Of a stretch of DNA of 64,000 nucleotides, positions 8,695 through 18,866 are shown piece by piece. The stretch is taken from the NCBI GenBank assembly GCA_020851995.1, contig JADZBO010000015.1:1-64000 (forward strand), given 5' to 3'. The notes beneath the pieces were generated by a model, which made no database searches, had not been told where the DNA came from, and was given only the letters and a program-made list of their open reading frames with translations. Positions within the stretch are counted from its first letter, which is position 1; the number at the start of each line of letters is the position of its first letter. A program made the position numbers and the translations under genes. The stretch comes from Burkholderiaceae bacterium. Lineage in GTDB: Bacteria; Pseudomonadota; Gammaproteobacteria; Burkholderiales; Burkholderiaceae_B.

Positions 8695-10017
8695 TCAACG
8701 CATTTCAAACGCTTCCTGATGAAAACGGAACCGGCCTTGCCAGAGTCGCCCAAGTTCTTGTTTGAACTTGTCAGCCAGCCCTTGAGGCCCGCAGAACCAG
8801 ATTTCCAGCCGGCGTGAGCCAGCCTGCGCGCCAGCCACCTCGGCGGCGCTCAATGTTTCGCCTTGCTGGGCACCATGAATATGCAGCTGAATGCCTGGCA
8901 ACGCGGCGCAACTTGCCTCCAGGCGGGCGACAAAGGGATCCGTGGTTCGATCGCGGGTGCAGTAGTGAAGTTCTGCAGAGACCGAACCTGGTGTCTGTTG
9001 CAAGGCATCCAGCCACGCGAGGAACGGCGTGACCCCGATCCCGCCGGCAATCCAGATTTGTCGGGCGCCCGAATCCTGGCGGGTCATGTCGAAGCGACCG
9101 TAGGGTCCTTCGACCTTGACGGCCTGACCGACCTGCAGTCGTTTGCTCAGGGTACGGGTGTAGTCACCGAGTGCCTTGATCTGGAAATTGATGCGCCGAT
9201 CCCCCCGATCCGCACTGGCGATCGTGAAAGGGTGAGCACCCTCCTTATCGTCAAAGGTCATGAACGCAAACTGACCGGGGCGATGGCCGTGCCAGTGCTT
9301 GTCGAGCTGGCAACTGACGGTCAGCACATCCTTGGCAGGTTGTTCGATGGCAGTCACGGTCCCGCTGGCGCTGCGCGCTCTGCCGATGCGACCGGCCAGC
9401 GAGTACAGAGCGCCATAGATCCCGGCAGCACTGAGCACCGCGATGAGCATTCCGACTGGCTGGGTCCAGTAATCGGTCGGGGAGAGCATCACTGCATGCA
9501 GCACCAGCATCAGATAGAGCACCGGCATGGCCTGGTGCGCGATTCGCCAGGTTTTGTAGGGGAATCGTTTCCACAAGGTGATGAGCAACATCGCCAGCAG
9601 CAAATAGAACGCCCATTCCCCCATATCCTTCGCAAGGTCGCGTATCACTTCAAGAAAACCGGCGAATGACTCCTTGGGTACGCGGCCTTCGCGTCCGATC
9701 AGTGCTTTGAGAATGTCTCCGACGATTTCCTTGACGAACCAGTGCACGACGGTAAAGCCCACCGCGAGAATGCCGGCCCACTTATGGGTCCGATAGACGC
9801 GGTCCATGCCGCCCAGCGGGGTTTCCAGCCAGACAGGACGTGTGGACAAGAACATCGCCAGCGACATCAACGCGATCGAGAGCAGGCCACTGAGGTAGAG
9901 CGCTTCCTGCCGGATGACCCATGGCAGGCTGCCGCCACTGCTGCCGCCCGTGGCAACGACGTCCATGCCCCAGACCAGAGTGACGATAGCTAAAAGAGAG
10001 CCGAGCAAGATTTTCAT
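8695..10017 (-). CDS. Ferric-reductase-like transmembrane / FAD-NAD(P)-binding flavoprotein
   Basis: Multi-TM N-terminus with HKWAGILAVGFTVVHW, then GQFAFMTFDDKEGAHPFTIAS, VEGPYGRF, IWIAGGIGVTPF, FCGP motifs. Confidence 0.88.
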   Translation of the reverse strand: MKILLGSLLAIVTLVWGMDVVATGGSSGGSLPWVIRQEALYLSGLLSIALMSLAMFLSTRPVWLETPLGGMDRVYRTHKWAGILAVGFTVVHWFVKEIVGDILKALIGREGRVPKESFAGFLEVIRDLAKDMGEWAFYLLLAMLLITLWKRFPYKTWRIAHQAMPVLYLMLVLHAVMLSPTDYWTQPVGMLIAVLSAAGIYGALYSLAGRIGRARSASGTVTAIEQPAKDVLTVSCQLDKHWHGHRPGQFAFMTFDDKEGAHPFTIASADRGDRRINFQIKALGDYTRTLSKRLQVGQAVKVEGPYGRFDMTRQDSGARQIWIAGGIGVTPFLAWLDALQQTPGSVSAELHYCTRDRTTDPFVARLEASCAALPGIQLHIHGAQQGETLSAAEVAGAQAGSRRLEIWFCGPQGLADKFKQELGRLWQGRFRFHQEAFEMR

Positions 10018-10100
10018 TTCAGAATTCCTGGCGAACCGAGCAAGATTTCCATTTCAGAATTTCTGGCGAACCGAGCAAGATTTTCATGTCAGAGCTCCTG
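10001..10100. repeat. Tandem repeat, 35-bp unit, 2 full copies plus about 30 bp of a third
   Basis: ccgagcaagattttcatttcagaattcctggcgaa (10001-10035), near-identical 10036-10070, partial 10071-10100; spans the start codon of the gene above. Confidence 0.95.
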
Positions 10101-10105
10101 CCGGA

Positions 10106-10510
10106 TCATTTTCCAGCAACGGGTTGAGGGTTTCCCGGCTGGGGCAGGTCATCACGGCAACGCCGCTGGTTGCAGTCAGCCGAATTGCGCTGATTGGTTT
10201 TTGCATCGGTACCACTATCTTGATTACGGCTGTTGTCACGCTGCCGCTGGTTGAGGATTTCCCCCGTTTGGGGAGACACATACAACTTGATCCGCCGGCC
10301 CGTCTGATCTGTGGCTTTGACTTCATAGCGACCGCTTTCACGTTCGATCTTCTCGATGTGCCGATAGCCGGCGGATTCGAGTCTGGCGTGCACTTCGGGA
10401 ATCGATAGCCATGTCGCCTGGTCGGTATTGGCGGAGCGGATGTCCTCAGCGTGCGTCGACATTGACAAGAAAATTGTAGCAAGCAGTGCAGGGATGGTTA
10501 ATGGTCGCAT
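10106..10510 (-). CDS. PepSY domain protein, exported
   Basis: Signal peptide; LSIPEVHARLESAGYRHIEKIERESGRYEVKATDQTGRRIKLYVSPQTGEI. Confidence 0.82.
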   Translation of the reverse strand: MRPLTIPALLATIFLSMSTHAEDIRSANTDQATWLSIPEVHARLESAGYRHIEKIERESGRYEVKATDQTGRRIKLYVSPQTGEILNQRQRDNSRNQDSGTDAKTNQRNSADCNQRRCRDDLPQPGNPQPVAGK

Positions 10511-10547
10511 GGTGAAATCTTCCGGTTCAGGAAAGTGTCGGTATCAG

Positions 10548-11039
10548 TCATTCTTCGTAGTAGCCTTGCTCTGCTGCGCTATGGCAGGCAACACAGTTCG
10601 CTTTGGTGCGCACGTCCTTGTGGCGCCACTCCCAGTCAGGCACTTTGCGATGCTCGCTGACCCATTTGGGCAGTTCCGTGATGCGTTGTGGGGCGGATCC
10701 CGGGGCAACCCCTTTGAGTAATTTGCTGCTGAAGCGCTGGCCACCTGCATCGCCGGCGTTGGCAACGAGATAACTGGTGATTTTCTCTGCCGTGGCTGCA
10801 TCCAGACTGGCGTCGTCGCCGAAATGCTTGTCCAGTTCACCCATCATGCGTCGCCATGATTGAGCCGGGAGCATTGACGGGGCAAAGGCCATGTGGCAAC
10901 TACCGCACTCTTCCTTGACGACCGGATCCGTCACCGGCGCGAAGAAATGACGGTCACCGGCCTGGGCACGGGCTAATATCAGGGCAGAAAAAGCCAGGGT
11001 CGCGAGGCCGATTGCAAGCGGGCGATAGGGAATACGCAT
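10548..11039 (-). CDS. Diheme cytochrome c (DHC family)
   Basis: Signal peptide; two heme motifs CGSCH and CVACH; FAPVTDPVVKEECGSCHMAFAPSMLP. Confidence 0.88.
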   Translation of the reverse strand: MRIPYRPLAIGLATLAFSALILARAQAGDRHFFAPVTDPVVKEECGSCHMAFAPSMLPAQSWRRMMGELDKHFGDDASLDAATAEKITSYLVANAGDAGGQRFSSKLLKGVAPGSAPQRITELPKWVSEHRKVPDWEWRHKDVRTKANCVACHSAAEQGYYEE

Positions 11040-11060
11040 GGGGGTCTCCTTTAAATGGGA

Positions 11061-11462
11061 TTACTGACCGATCACGAAGGTGAGCCAGTCACCTTTCTCT
11101 TGCGGCGTGCATTCGCGACCCAATACTTCGGTGCAATTGCGCTTGAACCACTTTTCGACCTTGGCGGGATCTGTGTAACGAGTTGGCGTCACCGACACAG
11201 CAATCGGTTCGATGGCCTTGCCGGTCAGCGTCCGGCCGGCACCCCGGGTGTCCTTGCCGTGACAGGTGGTGCAGGACGGTGTGTCAGGTTTCCCACCCGA
11301 AAAGCTCTGCGTGTGCAGCGCCTCGCCGCGTGCCGCTGAAAAGCCACTTCCCTTGGCCGCCGCCGCATACTGGGCCAGCAGGTCCTCGCGTGGACCAGCA
11401 AAGCTGGTCATGCTGAGTATCATGGCAATAATTCCTGCGGTCACGATCGATCGGTGTTTCAT
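11061..11462 (-). CDS. DUF1924 / SHP-like monoheme cytochrome c
   Basis: Signal peptide; GEALHTQSF..GKPDTPSCTTCHGKDTRGAGRTLTGKAIEPIAVSVTPTRYTDPAKVEKWFKRNC. Confidence 0.85.
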   Translation of the reverse strand: MKHRSIVTAGIIAMILSMTSFAGPREDLLAQYAAAAKGSGFSAARGEALHTQSFSGGKPDTPSCTTCHGKDTRGAGRTLTGKAIEPIAVSVTPTRYTDPAKVEKWFKRNCTEVLGRECTPQEKGDWLTFVIGQ

Positions 11463-11519
11463 GCGTTTCTCCTGGCGGTGATTGGACTTGACTGCAGAGC
11501 GCACTTTGCGCCATCCGGT

Positions 11520-11558
11520 CTGAACGAATGCTGAATCGCTTGTTCATCCTGCGTTCAG
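11520..11558. promoter_or_regulatory. Imperfect inverted repeat in the divergent SHP/PepSY-TCS promoter region
   Basis: CTGAACGAATGCTGAA-TCGCTTG-TTCATCCTGCGTTCAG; 13 of 16 arm positions complementary. Confidence 0.5.
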
Positions 11559-11603
11559 GTTCAAAGCGCTAAAAGATCAAGCTGGAAAGCTGCGGAGTTA
11601 AAA

Positions 11604-11981
11604 ATGTTGTCGAGAATTGCCCTCCAGGCGCGCGGCACACTGACAGGTTTGCTCATTCGGATGATGCTTGTGATGCTGAGCATGGGCGTCAGTTACGCAG
11701 CCGACAACCACGACCATGAGCGTGCGCGCCAAGCCGTCGAAGCGGGAGATGTGCTGCCCTTGCGCACGATTCTTGATCGGGTCGAGCGTGAGTATCCCGG
11801 TCAGGTCATGGAGGTTGAACTTGACCGCGATCATGGCGTGTGGGTTTATGAAATCAAGTTATTGCGCAAGGGAGGGGCTCTGATGAAGCTGAAGATTCAC
11901 GCTGGCGACGGCAGCATTCTCGGTTTCAAGGAAAAGCAAGGTAAATCGTCCAAATCAAACGACCCTGGAGAGTCTCGCTAA
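11604..11981 (+). CDS. PepSY domain protein, exported
   Basis: Signal peptide; VLPLRTILDRVEREYPGQVMEVELDRDHGVWVYEIKLL; overlaps the response regulator start by ATG/TAATG. Confidence 0.85.
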   Translation: MLSRIALQARGTLTGLLIRMMLVMLSMGVSYAADNHDHERARQAVEAGDVLPLRTILDRVEREYPGQVMEVELDRDHGVWVYEIKLLRKGGALMKLKIHAGDGSILGFKEKQGKSSKSNDPGESR

Positions 11982-12643
11982 TGCGCATTCTGGTTGTCGA
12001 AGACGAACCCACACTCGCCACGCAACTTGTTGAAGGCATTCAGTCGACGGGCTATGTCGTGGATGTGGCTCACAACGGCGTTGATGGCCATTTTTTGGGG
12101 GAAACCGAACCTTACGACGCCGTCGTGCTCGATATCGGGCTGCCGCAGATGGATGGCATCACGGTTTTGAAGAAATGGCGAGCGTCAGGACGCACCGTGC
12201 CGGTGCTGATACTGACGGCACGCGACACCTGGCGGGAGAAAGTGGCCGGCATTGACGCCGGTGCGGATGACTACCTGACCAAGCCCTTTCATATGGATGA
12301 ACTGCTTGCCCGGTTGCGCGCCCTGATTCGTCGTGCCGGCGGGCTTGCCAGTACCGAGTTGGTTTGCGGTCTGCTGACGCTGGATACCCGCAGCAGCCGG
12401 GCCAGCGTGGATGGAACTGCCCTGACTCTGACCAGCCATGAATACCGGGTTCTCGCTTACCTCATGCACCATCCAGGTGAAATCGTCTCGCGTTCGGAAC
12501 TGACCGAACATATTTACGCGCAGGATTTCGATCGTGATTCGAATACGGTCGAGGTATTCATCGCGCGCTTGCGCAAGAAATTGCCGGCGGGTCTGATCGA
12601 AACCGTACGCGGACTGGGCTACCGACTCAACGCAGTGCAATGA
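11981..12643 (+). CDS. OmpR-family two-component response regulator
   Basis: MRILVVEDEPTLATQL, VVLDIGLPQMDG, LTARD, GADDYLTKPFHMDELLAR; winged-helix C-terminus. Confidence 0.96.
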   Translation: MRILVVEDEPTLATQLVEGIQSTGYVVDVAHNGVDGHFLGETEPYDAVVLDIGLPQMDGITVLKKWRASGRTVPVLILTARDTWREKVAGIDAGADDYLTKPFHMDELLARLRALIRRAGGLASTELVCGLLTLDTRSSRASVDGTALTLTSHEYRVLAYLMHHPGEIVSRSELTEHIYAQDFDRDSNTVEVFIARLRKKLPAGLIETVRGLGYRLNAVQ

Positions 12644-14016
12644 AATTTGATCTCTTGCGCAACTCTCTGCGTTTGCGTCTGCTGGCAGGGACGCTGGTCT
12701 GGGTCGTCATCTCGATTCTGGTGGCGGGCTGGGGGCTTGGGCAACTTTTTCATCAGCATGTCGAGGCACAGTTCGATACGGAACTCAAAAATCATCTGGA
12801 TCAACTGACGGCTCAGCTGATTGTCGATGAACAGAATCGGGCCCAAATCCGATCACTTCCGAGTGACCCGCGCCTCAACAAACCCCTTTCCGGTCTGTAT
12901 TGGCAAATAGACCGGATGGCCACAGCGGGTGAACGGTCCGCCAGGGCTGTGTTGCGATCCCGCTCGCTGTGGGACGAAACTTTGGCGGTTCCAGCCGATA
13001 CCCCGACGGACGGAGAGATTCATCGGCATCGGATTGAAGGCCCGCAAGGTATTGCTCTGAGAACGTTGGAGCGCACTGTCACCATCGACACGCATTCCCT
13101 GAGGCTGATGGTCGCGGCCAACGAAAGTCTGATGACAGGACCTGTCGCGGAATTCAAGGGTCACCTTTGGCTGGCATTGGGTCTGCTGGGAATTGGCTTG
13201 ACCTTCGCCGCCTTTATGCAGGTAGTCGTCGGGCTTGCCCCTTTGCGCAGCATGCGGGATGCCCTTGGGCGGGTCAGGCTCGGAGATACCCGAAAAATGG
13301 AAGGCACCTTCCCGAGTGAGATCATGCCGCTGGTGAACGAGTTCAATGCGGTACTTGCGCAAAACGCCGAGGTGGTCGCGCGTTCCCGGACGCAAACCGG
13401 CAACCTTGCGCATGCGCTTAAAACACCGCTGAGTGTTCTCGCCAATGCGGCTGATGCTCCCGACAGACGAGATGACGACCTGGCGCGTCTGGTTGCATCG
13501 CAAGTCGATACCGTTCGTAAGCAGGTTGATTACCACCTGCACCGCGCACAAGCTGCCGCATCGGTAGAAGTTCCGGGCATGCGCACCGCCGTTGAGCCGG
13601 TCATCCAGGGACTGGTTCGGGTCATGCAACGTGTGCATGCAGACCGTCAACTCGATTTCGTGGTGTTACCCGATCCGTTGAATCTGGCTTTTCGTGGTGA
13701 GGAGCAGGATTTGCAGGAAATGCTTGGGAATCTGATCGACAACGCGTCGAAGTGGGCTCGCTCACGAATCGAAATACGGGTGTCCTCCCAATCCGGCAAG
13801 CTCCGGGTGACGGTCGATGATGATGGCAAGGGCATCGACCAGTCTGAACGCAATGTCGTGCTCCGACGAGGGGTTCGCGCGGACGAGCAGGTTCCCGGTA
13901 CGGGGTTGGGGCTCGCCATCACCGACGACCTGGCGCGAATGTATGGTGGTGATCTGGTGTTGGCCCAATCCCGTTTGGGCGGGCTTCAAGTTTCGCTGAC
14001 ACTGCCGGCAGGTTGA
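12640..14016 (+). CDS. Two-component sensor histidine kinase
   Basis: NLAHALKTPLSVL H-box, EMLGNLIDNASKWARS, DDDGKGID, GTGLGLAI. Confidence 0.95.
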   Translation: MKFDLLRNSLRLRLLAGTLVWVVISILVAGWGLGQLFHQHVEAQFDTELKNHLDQLTAQLIVDEQNRAQIRSLPSDPRLNKPLSGLYWQIDRMATAGERSARAVLRSRSLWDETLAVPADTPTDGEIHRHRIEGPQGIALRTLERTVTIDTHSLRLMVAANESLMTGPVAEFKGHLWLALGLLGIGLTFAAFMQVVVGLAPLRSMRDALGRVRLGDTRKMEGTFPSEIMPLVNEFNAVLAQNAEVVARSRTQTGNLAHALKTPLSVLANAADAPDRRDDDLARLVASQVDTVRKQVDYHLHRAQAAASVEVPGMRTAVEPVIQGLVRVMQRVHADRQLDFVVLPDPLNLAFRGEEQDLQEMLGNLIDNASKWARSRIEIRVSSQSGKLRVTVDDDGKGIDQSERNVVLRRGVRADEQVPGTGLGLAITDDLARMYGGDLVLAQSRLGGLQVSLTLPAG

Positions 14017-14264
14017 CTCTCGCTGCGCTCGCCGGACTGAGAGGTGGGAAACAGGTTTGCGGCTTCCGCTGGCGAAAAAACAGGCGATGGAAATTCCTGA
14101 ACGCCAATTCAAAAAATCATGAGTTGCCGCCTCAGTCAGCATAAACCCTACACCTTCTGGTTGAATGGCACATTTAGGACTACGATATGTGGTAGGCGTG
14201 GCGTGATGCTGTGCATCCTTTGGCGTTGCGCCGCCAGGTAATCACTTAGAAGGAGGTGATGAAT

Positions 14265-17200
14265 ATGTCCCCAGTCAAATTGACCAGGCGGCAATTCTTC
14301 AAGGTCACCTCAGCAGGGCTTGGTGGATCGTCCATCGCTTTGCTGGGATTTTCACCGACAGAAGCGCTTGCGGAAGTACGCACCTACAAACTTACACGCG
14401 CGGTCGAAACGCGCAATACCTGTCCGTATTGCTCGGTTGCCTGTGGCGTACTGATGTATTCGATCGGCGACAAGTCGAAAAATGTGCAGCAGGACATCAT
14501 TCACCTCGAGGGCGATCCTGACAATCCAGTCAATCGCGGATCGCTGTGCCCCAAGGGCGCGGGACTGCTGGATTTCATCCACAGCAAGGATCGCCTGAAG
14601 TATCCCGAAGTGCGTGAGCCGGGCACCAGCGAATGGAAGCGGATTTCATGGAATGACGCTTTCAACCGCATCGCGGCTCTCATGAAGGAAGACCGCGACG
14701 CCAATTTCATTGCCAGGAACGAAGAGGGTGCAACAGTCAACCGGTGGCTTTCCACCGGATTTCTGGCGGCCTCGGCGTCGAGCAATGAGTCCGGCTATAT
14801 CACCCACAAGGTCGTTCGTTCGACCGGGATGATCGCATTCGACAACCAGGCGCGTGTCTGACACGGCCCGACGGTAGCCAGTCTGGCTCCGACGTTTGGC
14901 CGCGGTGCAATGACCAACCACTGGGTTGACATCCGGAATGCGGATGTCGTCCTGGTCATGGGTGGGAATGCCGCCGAAGCCCACCCGGTGGGTTTCAAAT
15001 GGGTCATCGAAGCGAAAAAGCGCAACAAGGCCAAGCTGGTCGTTGTTGATCCACGCTTCACGCGCACGGCTGCGGTTGCTGATTATTACGCGCCGATCCG
15101 CACCGGAACCGATATCGCCTTTCTGGGCGGTGTCATCAACTATTTGCTGACCAACGACAAGATTCATCACGAATACGTCAAGGCCTATACCGATTTCAGT
15201 TACCTGGTGAATCCGGGTTACAGCTTTGAGGACGGTTTGTTTTCCGGCTATAACGCTGAAAAGCGCAGTTACGACAAGTCGAAGTGGAAGTACGTGCTGG
15301 GCGACGATGGGTTCGTCGTGGTCGATCCGACTCTGCAGGATCCGCGCTGTGTTTATCAGTTGATGAAGCAGCACTACAGCCGTTACACGCCCGAAATGGT
15401 CAGCAAGGTGTGCGGCACGCCACAGGACGCGTTCCTGAAGGTCTGCGAGCTGATGGCCTCGACAGCCGGCGGCAACCGAACCATGACCATCTTGTACGCG
15501 CTGGGCTGGACACAGCACTCGCAGGGTTCGCAGATGATTCGCACCGGCGCCATGGTGCAACTGCTGCTGGGCAATATCGGCATGGAGGGCGGCGGCATGA
15601 ATGCCCTGCGCGGGCACTCCAACATCCAGGGTCTGACCGACCTGGGGCTGATGTCCAATTTGTTGCCGGGCTACATGACCCTTCCAGGTGACAAGGAAAC
15701 CGATTACAAGGCCTACATTGCCAGTCGCGCACCCAAGCCGCTGCGTCCGAACCAACTGTCGTACTGGCAGAACTACCAGAAGTTCCACGTCAGTCTGATG
15801 AAGGCCTGGTTCGGCAATGCCGCGACCAAGGACAATAACTGGGCGTTTGATTACCTGCCGAAGCTGAACAAAGTCTACGACGTGTTGCAGGTCTTTGAAG
15901 ACATGTTCCACGGCAAGATGAACGGTTACTTTTGCCAGGGGTTCAACCCGCTGGCTTCGTTTCCGAACAAAGCCAAGCTCGGTGCGGCGTTTGCCAAGCT
16001 GAAGTACCTCGTCATCATTGATCCGCTGGCAACGGAAACATCCGAGTTCTGGCGCAATTTCGGCGAGTACAACGACGTTGATCCCTCCAAGATCAAGACT
16101 ACGGTGTTCCGGCTTCCGTCGACCTGCTTTGCCGAGGAAAACGGATCGCTGGTCAGTTCCAGCCGCTTGTTGCAATGGCACTGGAAGGGCGCCGAAGGAC
16201 CCGGTGAAGCGAAGACCGACCCGGCGATCATGGCCGGGATTTTCACGCGCCTCAGAGCGTTGTACAAAGAGAAGGGCGGCGCATTTCCGGATGCCATTCT
16301 GAATCTGACCTGGCCTTACCGCGATCCGGCCGAACCGGATCCCGAGGAAGTGGCCAAGGAGTACAACGGCAAGGCGCTGGTCGATCTGCTGGATCCGAAG
16401 GGCACACCAATCCGCAAGGCGGGCGAGCAGCTCGACGGGTTTGCCCAACTGCGCGACGATGGCTCCACCAGTTGCGGCTGCTGGATTTTCTCCGGATCCT
16501 GGACGCAGGCTGGCAACAACATGGCGCGCCGCGATAGCAGCGATCCATGGGGCAATGGGCAGACCTTGAACTGGTCCTGGGCGTGGCCTGCCAACCGCCG
16601 TATTCTCTATAACCGTGCCTCGGCAGATGTCATGGGCAACCCGTTCCACCCCAAGCGCAAGCAAATCTGGTGGAATGGCGCGGCTTGGGTCGGTTCGGAC
16701 GTGCCCGATTTCAAGGTGGACTCCCCCCCTGTCGATGGCATGGGTCCGTTCATCATGAATCCAGAGGGTGTCGCGCGCTTTTTCGCTGTCGACAAAATGG
16801 CTGAAGGGCCGTTCCCCGAGCACTACGAGCCGTTCGAGACGCCCATTACGGTGAATCCGATGAACACCAATCCCAAGGCAGTGAGCAATCCGGCTGCCCG
16901 CGTGTTCAAGGGAGACCTGGAGCAGTTCGGCTCGGCCAAGGATTTCCCGTATGCCGCGACCACCTACCGCCTGACGGAGCACTTCCATTTCTGGACCAAG
17001 CACGCGCTGATCAATGCAATCCTGCAGCCACAACAGTTCGTGGAGATCGGTGAAGACCTGGCCAAAGAAAAGGGCATCGCGATCGGAGACAAGGTGAAAG
17101 TGCGGTCAAGTCGGGGGCACATTGTGGCCGTGGCCGTCGTGACCAAGCGCATGAAAGGCATGAATGTCAACGGACAGAAGGTTCACCATGTGGGTATTCC

Positions 17201-17330
17201 TATCCACTGGGGCTTTAAGGGAGTCGCCAGAATCGGCTATCTGTCGAACACCCTCACGCCTTTTGTCGGCGACGCCAACACTCAGACGCCGGAGTTCAAA
17301 TCCTTTCTCGTCAACATCGAGAAGGCCTAA
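14265..17330 (+). CDS. fdnG: Respiratory formate dehydrogenase alpha subunit, selenocysteine-containing (in-frame TGA at 14859-14861)
   Basis: AGGAGG SD at 14251; Tat signal TRRQFFK; CPYCSVACG; ORFs 14256..14861 and 14910..17330 share a frame and join as [36 protein letters not shown]. fdnG versus fdoG is not resolved. Confidence 0.95.
14859..14905 (+). promoter_or_regulatory. Bacterial SECIS element for UGA-selenocysteine recoding
   Basis: TGACACGGCCCGACGGTAGCCAGTCTGGCTCCGACGTTTGGCC; apical stem GG(U)AGCCA-GUC-UGGCUCC at 14873-14890 with a bulged U, same arrangement as E. coli fdnG/fdhF SECIS. Confidence 0.88.
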
Positions 17331-17342
17331 GGGAGAACCGTC

Positions 17343-18230
17343 ATGGCATTGCAATCGCTAGACATAAAACAGCGTTCCGCGACGACGACCCCTTCGCCAC
17401 AGGTCCGCGAAACGGTTGAGGTCGCGAAACTGATTGACGTCACGACCTGCACAGGTTGCAAGGCGTGTCAGTCAGCCTGCATGGAGTGGAACGACCTGCG
17501 TCCCGAGGTCGGCGTGAACGTCGGGGTTTACGACAACCCGCCGAATCTCAGCGCAAAGGCATGGACTGTCATGCGCTTTTCGGAGGTCGAGCAGAACAAC
17601 AAACTCGAATGGCTGATCCGCAAAGACGGCTGCATGCACTGCTCGGATCCGGGGTGCCTGAAGGCTTGCCCGGCGCCGGGCGCGATCATTCAGTACAGCA
17701 ACGGCATTGTGGATTTCAATGAGGAAAACTGCATCGGTTGCGGCTACTGCATCACCGGTTGTCCTTTCGATATTCCGCGAATTTCCGAAAAGGACCAAAA
17801 GGCCTATAAATGTTCTCTGTGTTCTGACCGGGTGGCCGTCAATCAGGTTCCGGCTTGCGCCAAAGCCTGCCCGACAGGTTCCATCCAGTTCGGCAGCAAA
17901 GAGGATATGAAAGACTTCGCTGAAACGCGGATCACGGACCTCAAGGAGCGTGGTTACGACAAGGCCGGCCTGTACGATCCTCAGGGCGTCGGCGGCACCC
18001 ACGTGATGTATGTGTTGCATCATGCCGACAAACCCTCGCTCTACCATGGTCTGCCCGACAATCCCACGATCAGTCCGCTGGTGTCGCTCTGGAAGGGCAT
18101 CGCCAAGCCGCTCGCCACGCTGGCGCTGGCTGGCGTGGCGCTCGGTAGCCTGTTTCACTATGTGATCAAGGGTCCGAACGAAGTCTCCAAAGAAATCGAG
18201 GACGAGATCGAAAAGGAGGATGCAAAATGA
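17343..18230 (+). CDS. fdnH: Formate dehydrogenase beta (4Fe-4S) subunit
   Basis: [52 protein letters not shown]-terminal TM anchor. Confidence 0.94.
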   Translation: MALQSLDIKQRSATTTPSPQVRETVEVAKLIDVTTCTGCKACQSACMEWNDLRPEVGVNVGVYDNPPNLSAKAWTVMRFSEVEQNNKLEWLIRKDGCMHCSDPGCLKACPAPGAIIQYSNGIVDFNEENCIGCGYCITGCPFDIPRISEKDQKAYKCSLCSDRVAVNQVPACAKACPTGSIQFGSKEDMKDFAETRITDLKERGYDKAGLYDPQGVGGTHVMYVLHHADKPSLYHGLPDNPTISPLVSLWKGIAKPLATLALAGVALGSLFHYVIKGPNEVSKEIEDEIEKEDAK

Positions 18231-18847
18231 TCCGCGATCCGAAAGACCTCAAGCGCTATGAGCCCTCTGAGCGGGCCAACCACTGGGCGGTTGGGATCAG
18301 TTTCATCCTGCTCGCACTCTCGGGCTTGGCGCTGTTTCACCCTGCGTTCTTTCCGTTGACGCAACTCTTTGGCGGCCCGGTCTGGAATCGTATTCTTCAC
18401 CCCTACGTCGGCGTCTTCATGGCGCTGGCGTTTCTGGTGATGGTATTGCGGTTCTGGCGCCTGAATGTCATCACGAAGGCAGACAAGGCGTGGTTGAGCA
18501 AGGTCGGCAGCATGATCGATGGCGATGATCACAACATGCCCGAGCAAGGCAAGTACAACGGCGGGCAGAAGGTTCTGTTCTGGGCGCTGGTGGTGTGCAT
18601 GTTGCTGATGATTGTGTCAGGGCTGGTCATGTGGCGTTCATGGTTCAACCTGGACGTCACTCTCGTGCGGATTGCGGTGGTCGTGCACTCCGCAGCGGGT
18701 GCGTTGATGATTGGCCTGATCATGGTGCATGTCTACGCAGCCATCTGGGTGCGCGGAACGCTGCGCGCCATGTGGTACGGGACGGTCACCCGTGCCTGGG
18801 CAAAGCAGCATCACCGCGGCTGGTATCGTCAGGTCACGCGCAAATAG
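18227..18847 (+). CDS. fdnI: Formate dehydrogenase gamma subunit (cytochrome b556)
   Basis: [24 protein letters not shown], multi-TM b-type cytochrome; ATGA overlap with the beta subunit. Confidence 0.93.
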   Translation: MIRDPKDLKRYEPSERANHWAVGISFILLALSGLALFHPAFFPLTQLFGGPVWNRILHPYVGVFMALAFLVMVLRFWRLNVITKADKAWLSKVGSMIDGDDHNMPEQGKYNGGQKVLFWALVVCMLLMIVSGLVMWRSWFNLDVTLVRIAVVVHSAAGALMIGLIMVHVYAAIWVRGTLRAMWYGTVTRAWAKQHHRGWYRQVTRK

Positions 18848-18866
18848 GTTCAGTTTCAAATCGCCG

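Noticed and set aside
14160-14185. Possible sigma-54 promoter (TGGCAC..) upstream of the formate dehydrogenase operon
   Set aside because: TGGCACATTTAGGAC lacks the -12 TTGC element at proper spacing.
14859-14861. In-frame TGA as a nonsense mutation or sequencing error
   Set aside because: Exact Sec site of formate dehydrogenases, followed immediately by a SECIS-like hairpin, with intact protein on both sides.
14646-17033. 795-aa ORF on the minus strand antisense to the formate dehydrogenase alpha gene
   Set aside because: Mirror ORF typical of GC-rich coding DNA; the plus-strand protein has unambiguous FdnG motifs and the antisense translation is low-complexity.
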